Source: Paracoccaceae bacterium (GTDB lineage: Bacteria; Pseudomonadota; Alphaproteobacteria; Rhodobacterales; Rhodobacteraceae). Taken from it: a stretch of 64,000 bases of DNA. Numbering within the stretch: the stretch's first letter is position 1; the number at the start of each line of letters is the position of its first letter. The stretch lies in assembly GCA_030148005.1 (NCBI GenBank), contig JASBUI010000019.1, positions 144,712-208,711 of the forward strand, given 5' to 3'. The notes under the pieces were generated by a model. It made no database searches. It saw only the letters and a list, made by a program, of their open reading frames with translations, and had not been told where the DNA came from. This document shows positions 46,546 to 55,986 of this stretch, piece by piece. The translations under genes were made by a program, and so were the position numbers.

Positions 46546-47573
46546 GCGACATAGAGATCCGTAAAGAGGGTTTTGCGGGGCGGATAACGCTGAACCGACC
46601 CAAGGCGCTGAACGCGCTGACATGGGAGATGTGCACCAAGATCGAAGCGGCGCTGGACGCCTGGGCCACTGACGATGCGGTGCGGCTTGTGCTGATTGAC
46701 GGCGCCGGAGAGCGCGCCTTTTGCTCGGGCGGGGATATCGCCGAGATGTATGCATCAGGCCGGCGCGGCGACTTTGAGTACGGACGCAGGTTCTGGCGTG
46801 ATGAATACCGGATGAACGCCAAGCTTTTCGAGTTTCCCAAGCCAGTTGTGTCGTTTCTTCAAGGGTTTACCATGGGCGGCGGTGTTGGCGTGGGCTGCCA
46901 CGGATCGCACCGGATCGTCTGCGACAACAGCCAGATCGCGATGCCGGAATGTGGTATCGGGCTTATCCCGGACGTGGGTGGCTCGCTTTTGCTGGCGCGG
47001 GCGCCGGGGCGTTTGGGTGAATATCTGGGCGTGACCTGTGCGCGGATGGGTCCGGCAGATGCGATCTATTGCGGCTTTGCCGACTATTTTGTGACTCCGG
47101 ATCAATGGGATGGCCTGAAAGAGACGCTGTGCAAAACCGGCGATCCCGCAGCGGTTGACGCTGTGGCCACGCTGGCGCCCGAGGGGCAGCTGGAAGCGAT
47201 GCAAGGCTTTGTCGATCGCACCTTCGGGGGCGAAACCCTGCGCGATATCCTGACGCTTCTGGAACAGGAAGAGGATCAGGGGGCGGTGAAGGCGATCTAT
47301 AGAAACTCCCCTTTATCAACAACATGCGCGATAGAGCTGATCCATAGAGTCAGGGCGAGGGATGACATCCGCCATGCGCTGATGCAAGAGTTCCGCTTTA
47401 CCGCGCGGGCGGCTGAGCATGGTGATTTTCTGGAAGGCATTCGCGCGGCGATCATCGATCGGGACCGCGCGCCGAAGTGGAAGCACGAAAGCCCCCGCGA
47501 TGTTTCGGGGCCCGAGATTACCGCGATGTTGATGCCGCTGGGAGCGGATGAACTGAATTTCGAGGAAGGATAG
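46542..47573 (+). CDS. 3-hydroxyisobutyryl-CoA hydrolase
   Basis: This 343-residue crotonase-superfamily protein is of the long HIBCH type. It has GERAFCSGGDIAEMYASGR for the oxyanion hole, GFTMGGGVGVGCHGSHRI, and MPECGIGLIPDVGGS with the catalytic Glu/Asp pair. It hydrolyses 3-hydroxyisobutyryl-CoA, freeing 3-hydroxyisobutyrate for MmsB, whose gene follows four bases later. The start is coupled to the upstream dehydrogenase (ATGA). Confidence 0.92.
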   Translation: MSDIEIRKEGFAGRITLNRPKALNALTWEMCTKIEAALDAWATDDAVRLVLIDGAGERAFCSGGDIAEMYASGRRGDFEYGRRFWRDEYRMNAKLFEFPKPVVSFLQGFTMGGGVGVGCHGSHRIVCDNSQIAMPECGIGLIPDVGGSLLLARAPGRLGEYLGVTCARMGPADAIYCGFADYFVTPDQWDGLKETLCKTGDPAAVDAVATLAPEGQLEAMQGFVDRTFGGETLRDILTLLEQEEDQGAVKAIYRNSPLSTTCAIELIHRVRARDDIRHALMQEFRFTARAAEHGDFLEGIRAAIIDRDRAPKWKHESPRDVSGPEITAMLMPLGADELNFEEG

Positions 47574-47577
47574 AACA

Positions 47578-48450
47578 ATGAAAATCGGCTTTATCGGACT
47601 TGGAAACATGGGCGCGCCGATGGCCGCCAATCTTGCCAAGGAAGGCCATGAAATCAATGGCTTTGACCTTGTTCTGGATGTGCCGGAAGGGGTGCAAAAA
47701 GCGGCCTCAGCGGCAGAGGCTGCGCGGGGGGCGGACGTGGTGATCACCATGCTGCCCAATGGCGATATCCTTAAGGCGGTCGCAGCAGAGATCCTGCCGG
47801 TGATGGAGAGCGGAGCGGTGCATCTCGATTGTTCCACCGTGGATGTGGACAGTGCAAGGTTTGTCGCGCAAGAGGCTGAAAAGAATGGGGTTTTGTCGCT
47901 TGATGCGCCGGTATCCGGAGGTACGGGCGGCGCAATGGCGGGAACGCTGACTTTCATGGTCGGGGGACCATCGCAAGCCTTTGATATCGCGAAACCTTTG
48001 TTCGACATCATGGGGCAGAAGGCGGTGCATTGCGGGGCTTCGGGAAATGGTCAGGCGGCCAAGATATGCAACAACATGATCCTTGGCGTCACCATGATCG
48101 CGACCTGCGAAGCCTTTGTTTTGGCTGACAAATTGGGGCTGGCGCGGGACAAGATGTTTGATGTTGTCAGCACTTCCAGTGGCTATAGCTGGGTGATGAA
48201 TGCCTATTGCCCGGCGCCGGGTGTGGGGCCGAAAAGCCCGGCCGACAACGACTATCAGCCCGGCTTTGCCGCTGATTTAATGCTGAAAGATCTGAAGCTT
48301 AGCCAGATGGCAGCACAGGCTGCGGACGCCGATACGCCGATGGGTCAGCAGGCGGCCGAGCTTTACCGGAAGTTCGTGGAAGACGAAGATGGCAAGGGCC
48401 GGGATTTCAGCGCGATGCTGCCCCGGTTCGAGGGGCGCGGCCGGGGTTAA
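47578..48450 (+). CDS. mmsB: 3-hydroxyisobutyrate dehydrogenase
   Basis: MmsB (290 residues) oxidises 3-hydroxyisobutyrate to methylmalonate semialdehyde with NAD, supplying MmsA. The nucleotide motif GLGNMGAPMA (7-16), substrate motif DAPVSGGTGGAMAGTLT and catalytic Lys in GNGQAAKICNNM are clear. It completes the pathway isobutyryl-CoA to propionyl-CoA except for the hydratase that makes 3-hydroxyisobutyryl-CoA, which is not in the local operon. Confidence 0.95.
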   Translation: MKIGFIGLGNMGAPMAANLAKEGHEINGFDLVLDVPEGVQKAASAAEAARGADVVITMLPNGDILKAVAAEILPVMESGAVHLDCSTVDVDSARFVAQEAEKNGVLSLDAPVSGGTGGAMAGTLTFMVGGPSQAFDIAKPLFDIMGQKAVHCGASGNGQAAKICNNMILGVTMIATCEAFVLADKLGLARDKMFDVVSTSSGYSWVMNAYCPAPGVGPKSPADNDYQPGFAADLMLKDLKLSQMAAQAADADTPMGQQAAELYRKFVEDEDGKGRDFSAMLPRFEGRGRG

Positions 48451-48452
48451 AA

Positions 48453-48533
48453 CGCCCCAAAACCTTGCTATAGGTACATTTTGTACCGCAATGCGGTACA
48501 TTTTGGGGCGCTGCCCCAAACCCCGGGATATTT
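48453..48533. repeat. Nested hairpin element between mmsB and uvrA
   Basis: An outer stem CGCCCCAAAA (48453-48462) / TTTTGGGGCG (48501-48510) encloses TGTACCGC-AAT-GCGGTACA (48482-48500) and a direct repeat of GGTACATTTTG. A competing stem TTTGGGGC-GCT-GCCCCAAA (48502-48520) follows, ending in CCCCGGGATATTT. The last part is like an interspersed GGGGC-loop-GCCCC extragenic repeat common in Rhodobacteraceae. It probably terminates both converging transcripts. Confidence 0.6.
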
Positions 48534-48551
48534 GCGCCACAAAGAAGTGGG

Positions 48552-51413
48552 TTATTCGGCGGCCACGCGTTTGGCCGAGAGCATCGGTTTGAGGTAGTGA
48601 CCGGTGTGCGAGCCTTCGATCTCGGCCACCTCTTCGGGGGTGCCGGTGGCCACGATGCGCCCGCCGCCATCGCCGCCTTCGGGGCCGATGTCGATGATAT
48701 GATCGGCGGTTTTGATGACATCTAGGTTATGTTCGATGACAATCACCGTGTTGCCCTGATCGACAAGCTCATGCAGGACCTCCAAAAGCTTGCGCACGTC
48801 TTCGAAGTGAAGGCCGGTTGTCGGCTCATCAAGAATGTAGAGCGTGCGGCCGGTAGAGCGTTTGGCCAGTTCCTTGGACAGCTTGACGCGCTGCGCCTCG
48901 CCGCCTGAGAGGGTTGTCGCCTGTTGGCCGACCTTGATGTAGCCCAGCCCCACCCGCATCAGCGCATCCATCTTTTCGCGGATCGAGGGGACGGCCTTGA
49001 AGAACTCTTGCGCATCTTCGACCGTCATATCAAGGACATCGGCGATGGATTTGCCCTTGAACTTGATCTCAAGCGTTTCGCGGTTGTAGCGCGCGCCCTG
49101 ACAGGTTTCGCAAGTGACATAGACGTCGGGCAGAAAGTGCATTTCGATCTTGATCAGCCCGTCGCCCTGACAAGCCTCGCACCTACCGCCCTTGACGTTG
49201 AAGGAAAAGCGGCCCGGTTTGTAGCCGCGCGTCTTGGCCTCTGGCAGACCGGCGAACCAGTCGCGGATCGGGGTGAAGGCGCCGGTATAGGTGGCCGGGT
49301 TGGAGCGCGGGGTGCGCCCGATCGGGCGCTGGTCGATGTCGATGACCTTATCAAGATGCTCAAGGCCCTTGATCGTCTCGCAGGGCGCCGGGGTCTGGCG
49401 GGCGCCGTTCAGCGCCATCGAGGCGGTCTTGAAGAGGGTTTCAATCGTCAGGGTGGATTTGCCGCCCCCCGAGACGCCGGTGACGCAGACAAACTTGGCC
49501 AGCGGGAAGTCGGCGGTGACCTCATGCAGGTTGTTGCCGGTGGCCTTGACCACGGTCAGCTTTTTCTTGTTGCCCTTGCGCCGGGCGGCGGGCACCGGGA
49601 TCGAGCGGGTGCCGGCAAGGTATTGACCGGTCAGGGAGTTCTTGTCGGCGATGACCTGATCGGGGGTGCCCTTGGCGATGATCTGGCCGCCGTGAACGCC
49701 CGCGCCGGGGCCGATGTCAAAGACGTAATCCGCCTCGCGGATCGCCTCTTCGTCATGTTCGACGACGATGACGGTATTGCCCTGATCGCGCAGGTTTTTC
49801 AGCGTGGTCAGAAGGCGGCCATTGTCGCGCTGGTGCAGGCCGATAGAGGGTTCATCAAGCACGTAAAGAACGCCGGTCAGGCCCGAGCCGATCTGGCTGG
49901 CCAGACGAATACGCTGGCTTTCGCCGCCTGACAGGGTGCCCGAGTTGCGGCTGAGGGTAAGGTATTCAAGGCCGACGTTGTTGAGAAAGCCAAGGCGTTC
50001 GCGGATCTCTTTAAGGATGGCGCGGGCGATCTCATTCTTTTGGTTGGTCAGGCTTTCGGGGACCGCGAGGGTCCAGTCATAAGCCTCACGTATGGACATC
50101 TGGACGACCTGACCGACGTGCAGGCCGGCGATCTTGACCGCCAGCGCTTCGGGCCGGAGGCGGTAGCCGCCGCAGGTGCCGCAGGGGCGGTTGTTCTGGT
50201 AGCGCTCAAACTCTTCGCGGATCCAAGCGCTGTCGGTTTCGCGATAGCGGCGCTGCATGTTGGGGATGACGCCTTCGAAGACGCGCGTCACCTCATAGAC
50301 GCGCCCGCCCTCGTCGTAGCGGAAGGGAATTTCATCCTCGCCCGAGCCGTGCAGAAAGACCTGCTGAATCTTTTCGGGCAGGTCCTTCCAGCGGGTGTTC
50401 TTGTCAAACTTGTAGTGCTTGGCAATGGATTCAATGGTTTGCAGGAAGTACGGGGATTTGCCCTTGCGCCATGGGGCCAGCGCGCCGTCGTAGATTTTCA
50501 GCGTCTGATCGGGAACGACGAGGCGTTCGTCAAAGAAAAGCTCTACCCCCAGGCCATCGCAGGAGGGGCAGGCGCCGAAGGGGGCGTTGAAGGAGAAAAG
50601 GCGCGGTTCAATCTCGGGGATGGTGAAGCCCGAGACGGGACAGGCGAAGTTTTCCGAGAAGGTCAAACGCTCGGGCGTTTCGCCGTCGGGCACGGCGGTT
50701 TCCAGCGTGGCGATGCCGTCGGCCAGATCAAGGGCGGTTCGAAAGCTGTCGGCAAGGCGGGTTTCAAGCCCCTCGCGCACGACAAGGCGGTCGACGACGA
50801 CGTCGATGTCATGGCGGTATTTCTTGTCCAGCGTGGGCGGCTCATCCAGTTCATAGAAGGTGCCGTCGACCTTGACGCGCTGAAAGCCGGATTTGCGCAG
50901 TTCAAGGAACTCTTTGCGGTACTCGCCCTTGCGGTCGCGCACGATGGGCGCCAGCAGGTAGGCGCGCGTGCCCTCGGGCAGGGTCATGACGCGGTCGACC
51001 ATGTCCTGCACCTGCTGGGCCTCGATCGGAAGGCCGGTTGCGGGCGAAAAGGGCGTGCCGGCGCGGGCGAAGAGAAGGCGCATGTAGTCGTAGATTTCGG
51101 TGACGGTGCCGACGGTCGAGCGCGGGTTTTTCGAGGTGGTTTTCTGTTCGATCGAGATGGCCGGCGAGAGGCCCGAGATATGATCGACGTCGGGTTTTTC
51201 CATCATATCAAGGAATTGACGCGCGTAGGCCGAAAGGCTTTCGACATAGCGGCGCTGACCCTCGGCATAGATGGTGTCGAAGGCCAGGCTTGACTTGCCT
51301 GAGCCGGAAAGCCCGGTGATGACCACAAGCTGATCGCGCGGGATGTCCACGTCGATGTTCTTAAGGTTATGTTCGCGCGCGCCGCGCACCTCGATGTTTT
51401 TCAACTCAGCCAT
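48552..51413 (-). CDS. uvrA: UvrABC excision repair protein A
   Basis: UvrA (953 residues) finds bulky DNA damage and loads UvrB. It has two ABC ATPase halves: Walker [13 protein letters not shown] and [11 protein letters not shown], with signatures [12 protein letters not shown] and [12 protein letters not shown]. Zinc-binding cysteine clusters ([25 protein letters not shown]...[10 protein letters not shown]) are present. The start [17 protein letters not shown] fits the family; the frame continues 73 codons further upstream but is non-conserved there. An SOS box at 51479-51493 indicates LexA control. Confidence 0.97.
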   Translation of the reverse strand: MAELKNIEVRGAREHNLKNIDVDIPRDQLVVITGLSGSGKSSLAFDTIYAEGQRRYVESLSAYARQFLDMMEKPDVDHISGLSPAISIEQKTTSKNPRSTVGTVTEIYDYMRLLFARAGTPFSPATGLPIEAQQVQDMVDRVMTLPEGTRAYLLAPIVRDRKGEYRKEFLELRKSGFQRVKVDGTFYELDEPPTLDKKYRHDIDVVVDRLVVREGLETRLADSFRTALDLADGIATLETAVPDGETPERLTFSENFACPVSGFTIPEIEPRLFSFNAPFGACPSCDGLGVELFFDERLVVPDQTLKIYDGALAPWRKGKSPYFLQTIESIAKHYKFDKNTRWKDLPEKIQQVFLHGSGEDEIPFRYDEGGRVYEVTRVFEGVIPNMQRRYRETDSAWIREEFERYQNNRPCGTCGGYRLRPEALAVKIAGLHVGQVVQMSIREAYDWTLAVPESLTNQKNEIARAILKEIRERLGFLNNVGLEYLTLSRNSGTLSGGESQRIRLASQIGSGLTGVLYVLDEPSIGLHQRDNGRLLTTLKNLRDQGNTVIVVEHDEEAIREADYVFDIGPGAGVHGGQIIAKGTPDQVIADKNSLTGQYLAGTRSIPVPAARRKGNKKKLTVVKATGNNLHEVTADFPLAKFVCVTGVSGGGKSTLTIETLFKTASMALNGARQTPAPCETIKGLEHLDKVIDIDQRPIGRTPRSNPATYTGAFTPIRDWFAGLPEAKTRGYKPGRFSFNVKGGRCEACQGDGLIKIEMHFLPDVYVTCETCQGARYNRETLEIKFKGKSIADVLDMTVEDAQEFFKAVPSIREKMDALMRVGLGYIKVGQQATTLSGGEAQRVKLSKELAKRSTGRTLYILDEPTTGLHFEDVRKLLEVLHELVDQGNTVIVIEHNLDVIKTADHIIDIGPEGGDGGGRIVATGTPEEVAEIEGSHTGHYLKPMLSAKRVAAE

Positions 51414-51478
51414 GATCACCCCGAAAAACCGACCGCCCATACATAGTCCAGATGGCGGAACGTTCCAACCAATTTTTA

Positions 51479-51493
51479 GAACATTAAGCGAAC
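51479..51493. promoter_or_regulatory. SOS (LexA) box upstream of uvrA
   Basis: GAAC (51479-51482), seven bases, GAAC (51490-51493) matches the same GAAC-N7-GAAC pattern as lexA. It lies 66-80 bases upstream of the uvrA start. A separate GGAACGTTCC palindrome lies at 51457-51466. Confidence 0.8.
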
Positions 51494-51541
51494 ATTTGCG
51501 AGGTTTTTTGTTTGGCCGGGGCGGCGGCGGCCCCTGCCCTG

Positions 51542-51700
51542 TTATAGTGGCGGCAGGCCAAGGTGTTTTCGCCCCTCGTCGGTTTTCAGTGAAAAATCGG
51601 TGCCGGCAAATTCCCTGGCGGCGGGGGTGCAAAGAAAGGCGATGGCCTGGGCGACCCAGCTGGCGGGGATGGCGTAGCGCCGTTTGGAGAGCGGAACGCC
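51542..51700 (-). pseudogene. Remnant of a short-chain dehydrogenase (C-terminal ~50 residues)
   Basis: The minus-strand frame ending at 51542 encodes [36 protein letters not shown], which looks like the C-terminal end of an SDR protein (the usual last helix and '[11 protein letters not shown]'). Upstream sequence in the same frame is unrelated and merges with the 3' end of the methyltransferase gene. No start or Rossmann part remains. The 5' part was probably lost when the methyltransferase region was joined here. Confidence 0.6.
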
Positions 51701-51737
51701 CTCCTTTGTCCTTTCAGAGGCTGATCGTCCGGTCCGT

Positions 51738-52553
51738 TTACGGCCCGCGGCGCGCGATGAGCGTGGCAAAGGGTATGAACCCGTAAAGCGTGCCGGTGTC
51801 GCGGCGGCGGGCGTATTCGTCCAGGAGTGCATCGGCTAGCGGTTGGCCGATCAGCCCCTCGGCGACCATGCGCGCCCTGTTGATCGCGATATAGACCGAC
51901 ATTCCATCGCCGTCGCGGACGATCCGGTTGGCGATGTCAAAGCGGGTCTGGTCAAAGCCTGCGTTGCGAACCAGCGCGGGCAGGCGCGCGACCAGATAGG
52001 CATCTGTCACCTGATGGCGCACAAAGGCGCCGGCAAAAACGCCCAAGGGATCATCGGCTCCGCCCGATAGTGATGCTTTAGAGAAATCGGCGTCGCAGAT
52101 CACGATCGTACCACCGGGGCGCAGGACGCGGCGCGCTTCGGCGAGAAGTTTCGGGGGCTCAGTCACGTGGGTCAGAACCGTGTGATAGACGAGAAGATCG
52201 GCCGCGCCATCGTCCAGCGGAAGGGTCAGGCCATCGGCCACCTCAAAGCTGAGGTTCTGGATACCGTCGCCCAGCTTTTTGGCGACCGCGATCAGTTCCT
52301 GCGAAGGCTCGATCCCAAGGGTGCGCGCGCCCTGCCCTGCGGCGTTTGCGTGCGCGGCCATGGCGCGGGCAATCGGTCCCGTGCCGCAGCCAACATCGAC
52401 GGCCAGCGCAATGTCGGTCCATGGCAGGCCCGACAGGTAACTTTGGGTTATGGCGACCATATCCGGCTCGGCCGCGCGGCTTTCGAGGGTTTTGGCGATC
52501 TGGGCCACGAAATCAGGATCGGCGGCCTGAAGGTTTTGAAATGGATCTGGCAT
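51738..52553 (-). CDS. Class I SAM-dependent methyltransferase
   Basis: This 271-residue protein has motif I as VDVGCGTGPIARAM (about 70-82), motif II region DGLTLPLDDGAADLLVYHTVLTHV, and EARRVLRPGGTIVICD (post II/III). It is of the UbiE/small-molecule methyltransferase type; the substrate is unknown. The start at 52553 has AAAGGT about seven bases upstream; the longer frame to 52604 is less likely. It sits next to an SDR remnant at a rearrangement point. Confidence 0.82.
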   Translation of the reverse strand: MPDPFQNLQAADPDFVAQIAKTLESRAAEPDMVAITQSYLSGLPWTDIALAVDVGCGTGPIARAMAAHANAAGQGARTLGIEPSQELIAVAKKLGDGIQNLSFEVADGLTLPLDDGAADLLVYHTVLTHVTEPPKLLAEARRVLRPGGTIVICDADFSKASLSGGADDPLGVFAGAFVRHQVTDAYLVARLPALVRNAGFDQTRFDIANRIVRDGDGMSVYIAINRARMVAEGLIGQPLADALLDEYARRRDTGTLYGFIPFATLIARRGP

Positions 52554-52685
52554 GATATGACCTTTCGCAAATGAATTCCGAAAGCATAACACGGATCTGA
52601 GCAAACGGGGCGCGCGCCGAAAAAGCTTGCCTGACTAAAAGATTGCCCCCTAGTCTGAAGGATTATTTAATCTGGAGGGACAAAA

Positions 52686-53042
52686 ATGAATTCTGATCTA
52701 CGTATGCAGCTTCAAATCGCGCGGACCACCGGCTTTGGTGAAATCATCCGCACAAGCCTTTTCAGCCTTGTCGCAATTGCCGCGATCATAGGGTTTGGGG
52801 CGACAGGGATCGACATCCCGCTGGCCGTTCTGACAGTTGCGGCCACGCTTTTCGGCATCCTTTCGGGTGGCGCCGCGCTGGACGACATCGCGGCCCTGCG
52901 AGAGGACATGGATGCGGCCACCGGCGGGTCGGCCTATGGCGCGGTGTTCAAGGCGCGCAATTTTGCCATGCTCAAGACGCTGTCGGCGATTTTGCTGGCC
53001 GCCACCGGGATTGCCGTGCTTGCCGTCATCTTCATGAGCTAA
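52686..53042 (+). CDS. Small membrane protein of unknown function
   Basis: This 118-residue protein has two strong hydrophobic stretches early (FSLVAIAAIIGFGATGIDIPLAVLTVAATLFGILSG as two adjoining parts, about 26-62), a charged middle (DDIAALREDMDAATGG) and a third helix near the C-terminus (LKTLSAILLAATGIAVLAVIFM). GGAGG lies nine bases before the ATG. I do not recognise a family. It is isolated between divergent neighbours. Confidence 0.7.
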   Translation: MNSDLRMQLQIARTTGFGEIIRTSLFSLVAIAAIIGFGATGIDIPLAVLTVAATLFGILSGGAALDDIAALREDMDAATGGSAYGAVFKARNFAMLKTLSAILLAATGIAVLAVIFMS

Positions 53043-53137
53043 GCGCCCAAGGAAGGCCGGGGCATTTCGCCCGGCCGACCCAAGCGAAAGGCCGCAAGAG
53101 CGCGGCCTTTCAATCCCTGCCTTTCAGCGGCGCGATA

Positions 53138-53656
53138 TTAGCAGGGCGCCGCGCGGTCCGTGCAGGTGAATAGCTCTGCGACCGGCTCGGCGGCGGCAAG
53201 CGGCTGGCTCGTGGCCCAGACATCGCGTGCCACGCGCCATTTCCCGTCTGCGCCCGCACGGTAGATGTTGATGCCGTTTCCGGTATCAAACTGCGGGGCG
53301 CCGCCCGCGCGGGGGGTGTCGGCTGATCTGTAGCTATAACGTTCAAACGCCCAGCCGTCGGTGACGACAAGTTCAATCGTTTCCTTCTGCCAAGAGGTTT
53401 GGACGGCCTCGAAATAGCCGCGCGCCCAAGGCGCAACCTCTGACTTGCCGACCATCACGGGCGCATTGGGCGCGATAAAGACGACGTCATCTGTCACCGC
53501 GGCCAGAAAGGCATCAAGATCGCTTGCGTTGATAGCGGCAAGGTAGGTTTCGTGCGCTTTTTGCACGGCTTCTTCGCGCGGGCTGGCCGCGCTTGCGCCA
53601 TCAGAAAGTGCAACGACAACTGCTGCGGCAACGAAAATGGTGTTCCTGATTGTCAT
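53138..53656 (-). CDS. Secreted NTF2-like (DUF4440/SnoaL) protein
   Basis: This 172-residue protein has an N-terminal signal peptide (TIRNTIFVAAAVVVALSDGASAA), then an NTF2-like cone fold: AHETYLAAINASDLDAFLAAVTDDVVFIAPN, the WARGYFEAVQ stretch and INIYRAGADGKWRVARDVW. Such domains act as small hydrolase/isomerase pockets or binding modules; no activity can be assigned. Two cysteines lie near the C-terminal end (FTCTDRAAPC). GGAGGTC lies just before the ATG at 53656. A LysR gene is divergent. Confidence 0.78.
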   Translation of the reverse strand: MTIRNTIFVAAAVVVALSDGASAASPREEAVQKAHETYLAAINASDLDAFLAAVTDDVVFIAPNAPVMVGKSEVAPWARGYFEAVQTSWQKETIELVVTDGWAFERYSYRSADTPRAGGAPQFDTGNGINIYRAGADGKWRVARDVWATSQPLAAAEPVAELFTCTDRAAPC

Positions 53657-53792
53657 TTTGACCTCCATTTTTTCGAATACTTATGCTATTGGTTTTGAAA
53701 CGGCGGGTCCTATTCCCGTGTCTGTAATATACGGAATTATGAGGCATTCTGAGAGTCAGGAATGTTTCGCGACCTTTTAGTAAAAGTAACAT

Positions 53793-54701
53793 ATGTTCGA
53801 TATCGACTGGAGCCGCCTTCCCCCGCTGACGACGCTGCGCGCCTTTGAGGCGACCGCGCGGCTAGAGGGATATTCGGCGGCATCGCGCGCCCTGAACGTC
53901 ACCCCTGCGGCCATTGCCCAGCAGGTCCGCAAACTTGAGCGCGAGATCGGCACGGCGCTTGTGCGCCGTGAGGGGCGTGGGCTGGTTCTGACGCAGGCCG
54001 GAAGGCAGCTGTCACAGCCCCTTCAAGAGGCTTTTTCGAAGATCGCCAAGGGCATTCACGATCTTGAAACGGTCGAGGCCGCGCGCGGGGTTTGCGTTTC
54101 AACGACCGACTTTTTTGCCAGTTCGGTCGCCCTGCCCCGGCTTGGAGAGTTCTGGGCGCAGCACCCGAAGTTTCAGGTGTCATTCTCTCCGGATGGCAAT
54201 ACCGCACCGGTCGATCTGGACAGTTTCGATCTTGTCGTGCGCGGCGGTCCGCCCGGCAAGATATGGGAGGCGCACGCGCAGGTTCAGCTGCTGGAAACGC
54301 CGATGATCCTGACCGCGGCGCCCGCCCTGATCGGCAAGGGCGACGTGGATGTGTCGGCACTTGCGTGGATCAGGGACAGGGGGATCGGCGGCGGCGTCTT
54401 TGAAGAGGCGATCAGGCGCGCCGGGTGCGATCCCGGCAAGTTGCGGTTTGTCGATCCGGGCGATGCCAAACTGGAGCTTGAGACGGCCGTGATGGGCTAT
54501 GGCGTTCATTTCACCCCCGCACTTACCGTAAGAAACCAGTTGGCGGAGGGAACGCTTGTCAAACTCGACATCGACCTTGGGATGCGCGGGGCCTATTACG
54601 CGATCTACCGAAAAGGGCCGGTTTCAGGTCAGGTGCAGCGGGTTCTGGACTGGCTGATAGAAATATGCGCGCCGCTTTGCGTGGACGCCCCATCGCCGTG
54701 A
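53793..54701 (+). CDS. LysR-family regulator (GcvA-like)
   Basis: This 302-residue regulator has a GcvA-type N-terminus (DWSRLPPLTTLRAFEATARLEGYSAASRALNVTPAAIAQQVRKLE in outline) and a substrate-binding domain. It is divergent from the secreted NTF2-like gene and may control it. The final residues (CAPLCVDAPSP) include two cysteines. The following 169 bases before the convergent SDR gene contain no convincing gene. Confidence 0.83.
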   Translation: MFDIDWSRLPPLTTLRAFEATARLEGYSAASRALNVTPAAIAQQVRKLEREIGTALVRREGRGLVLTQAGRQLSQPLQEAFSKIAKGIHDLETVEAARGVCVSTTDFFASSVALPRLGEFWAQHPKFQVSFSPDGNTAPVDLDSFDLVVRGGPPGKIWEAHAQVQLLETPMILTAAPALIGKGDVDVSALAWIRDRGIGGGVFEEAIRRAGCDPGKLRFVDPGDAKLELETAVMGYGVHFTPALTVRNQLAEGTLVKLDIDLGMRGAYYAIYRKGPVSGQVQRVLDWLIEICAPLCVDAPSP

Positions 54702-54870
54702 AGTGCGGCGCAGAGGCAGTCCGGCGGATGGCGTCTGGATCTGCGCCTTGCCCTACGGCGAAGAAAGAGCCCGGAGGGATCCAAGCCCCTTCAATGCCGA
54801 CAAGCCGGGTGCGGCGCGGGGCGCTCATTGCCCTTTTGCGCCACTGCCCCACCTGGTTTGCGCTTTTTGC

Positions 54871-55818
54871 TTACAGGTTCCAGCTAAATCCGGTTTCCTT
54901 TTCTGATCGCGCCCAGAGTTTTGTCATGACGTCCTTGTCATAGGCGTGAGGTTCCAGCGTTCCCTTGCCGACCGGGCCGACCCATTCCATTCGGCCTGTG
55001 GGGCCGTAGAGCGCGCGTTGTTCAAGGCCCTCTTCGGTGGCGCACATGACCTCTGGAAAGGCGCCTTTTTCGGCCGACTGTACCATGGGCGACAGGGACA
55101 TGAGGCCGAAGATGATCCTTGTGGCCGCGCCGCCGCTGGTTTTGATGAGCGATGTCGCGGAGGAGCCGGGGTGACAGACAAATACCTCGACGGATTTGCC
55201 CGCCGTGCGGGCCCTGTCCTGAAGCTCATAGGCGAACATCATTTGCGCCAGCTTGCTTTGGCTATACGCGGGGTTGGCGCGATAGTTTTTGTCCCAGTTC
55301 ATGTCGTCGAACTGAATTGTCCGCAGTCCCATCTTGTAGCCAAGGCTTGCGACCACCACGATCCGGCCCTTGGACTGCTCGATTAGGTCAAACAGCATCC
55401 CGCAAAGCACGAAATGCCCGTAGTGATTGGTGGCAAGCTGGCTTTCAAAACCGTCTGGCGTAAGTTTTTGTACCGGCACCTGCGCGATTGCGGCGTTGCA
55501 GATCAGCGCGTCGATCTTTGGAAGCGTCTTTAGCAGCTCGCCCGCGGCCTCGCGCACGCTTGCCAGTTCGGCCAGATCCATTTGGACAAAGCTGACGTCG
55601 GCGCCTGCCCCGAATTCTTTTTTAAGGTCGGCGATGGCGTCGACCGATTTCTCTTTGCTGCGGTTCAGCATCACCACGCTGGCGCCCTTGGCCAAAAGGA
55701 TGCGCGCCGCCTGAAACCCCGCCCCGGCGTTGGCGCCGGTAATGACGTAAGTCTTGCCGGCGAGTGAGCCAAGGCGTTCGGGCGTCCAGCCTTTTGGTCC
55801 AAATTTTGTATCTGCCAT
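54871..55818 (-). CDS. Short-chain dehydrogenase/reductase (retinol dehydrogenase-like)
   Basis: This 315-residue SDR has the cofactor motif TGANAGAGFQAA (27-38), NAAIAQ, and the catalytic YSQSK near residue 185, with Ser in VVVASLGYKMG. Its length and the FDDMNWDKNYRANPAYSQSKLAQ region resemble the protochlorophyllide reductase/retinol dehydrogenase-like class, usually NADPH-dependent. The substrate is unknown. It is divergent from an AraC-family gene, which may regulate it. Confidence 0.85.
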   Translation of the reverse strand: MADTKFGPKGWTPERLGSLAGKTYVITGANAGAGFQAARILLAKGASVVMLNRSKEKSVDAIADLKKEFGAGADVSFVQMDLAELASVREAAGELLKTLPKIDALICNAAIAQVPVQKLTPDGFESQLATNHYGHFVLCGMLFDLIEQSKGRIVVVASLGYKMGLRTIQFDDMNWDKNYRANPAYSQSKLAQMMFAYELQDRARTAGKSVEVFVCHPGSSATSLIKTSGGAATRIIFGLMSLSPMVQSAEKGAFPEVMCATEEGLEQRALYGPTGRMEWVGPVGKGTLEPHAYDKDVMTKLWARSEKETGFSWNL

Positions 55819-55986
55819 CTGTTTTCTCCAACTGGCGCTGCGGAAGCGGCGGCGCGGTATGTGTTTCGTCCTGGAAAGTCAGATATCTCTCACCGATGCA
55901 GCAAAACAGGCGATATCGTCGCGAATACTTGCCTGATCGTCTCATAGCTATTGAAAGCGGTCTATTTCGGGGGCTAGTCTGACTGC

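Noticed and set aside
54559..54943. Small frames on both strands between the LysR and SDR genes
   Set aside because: They overlap the ends of real genes, have no ribosome-binding site and no recognisable composition of a protein.
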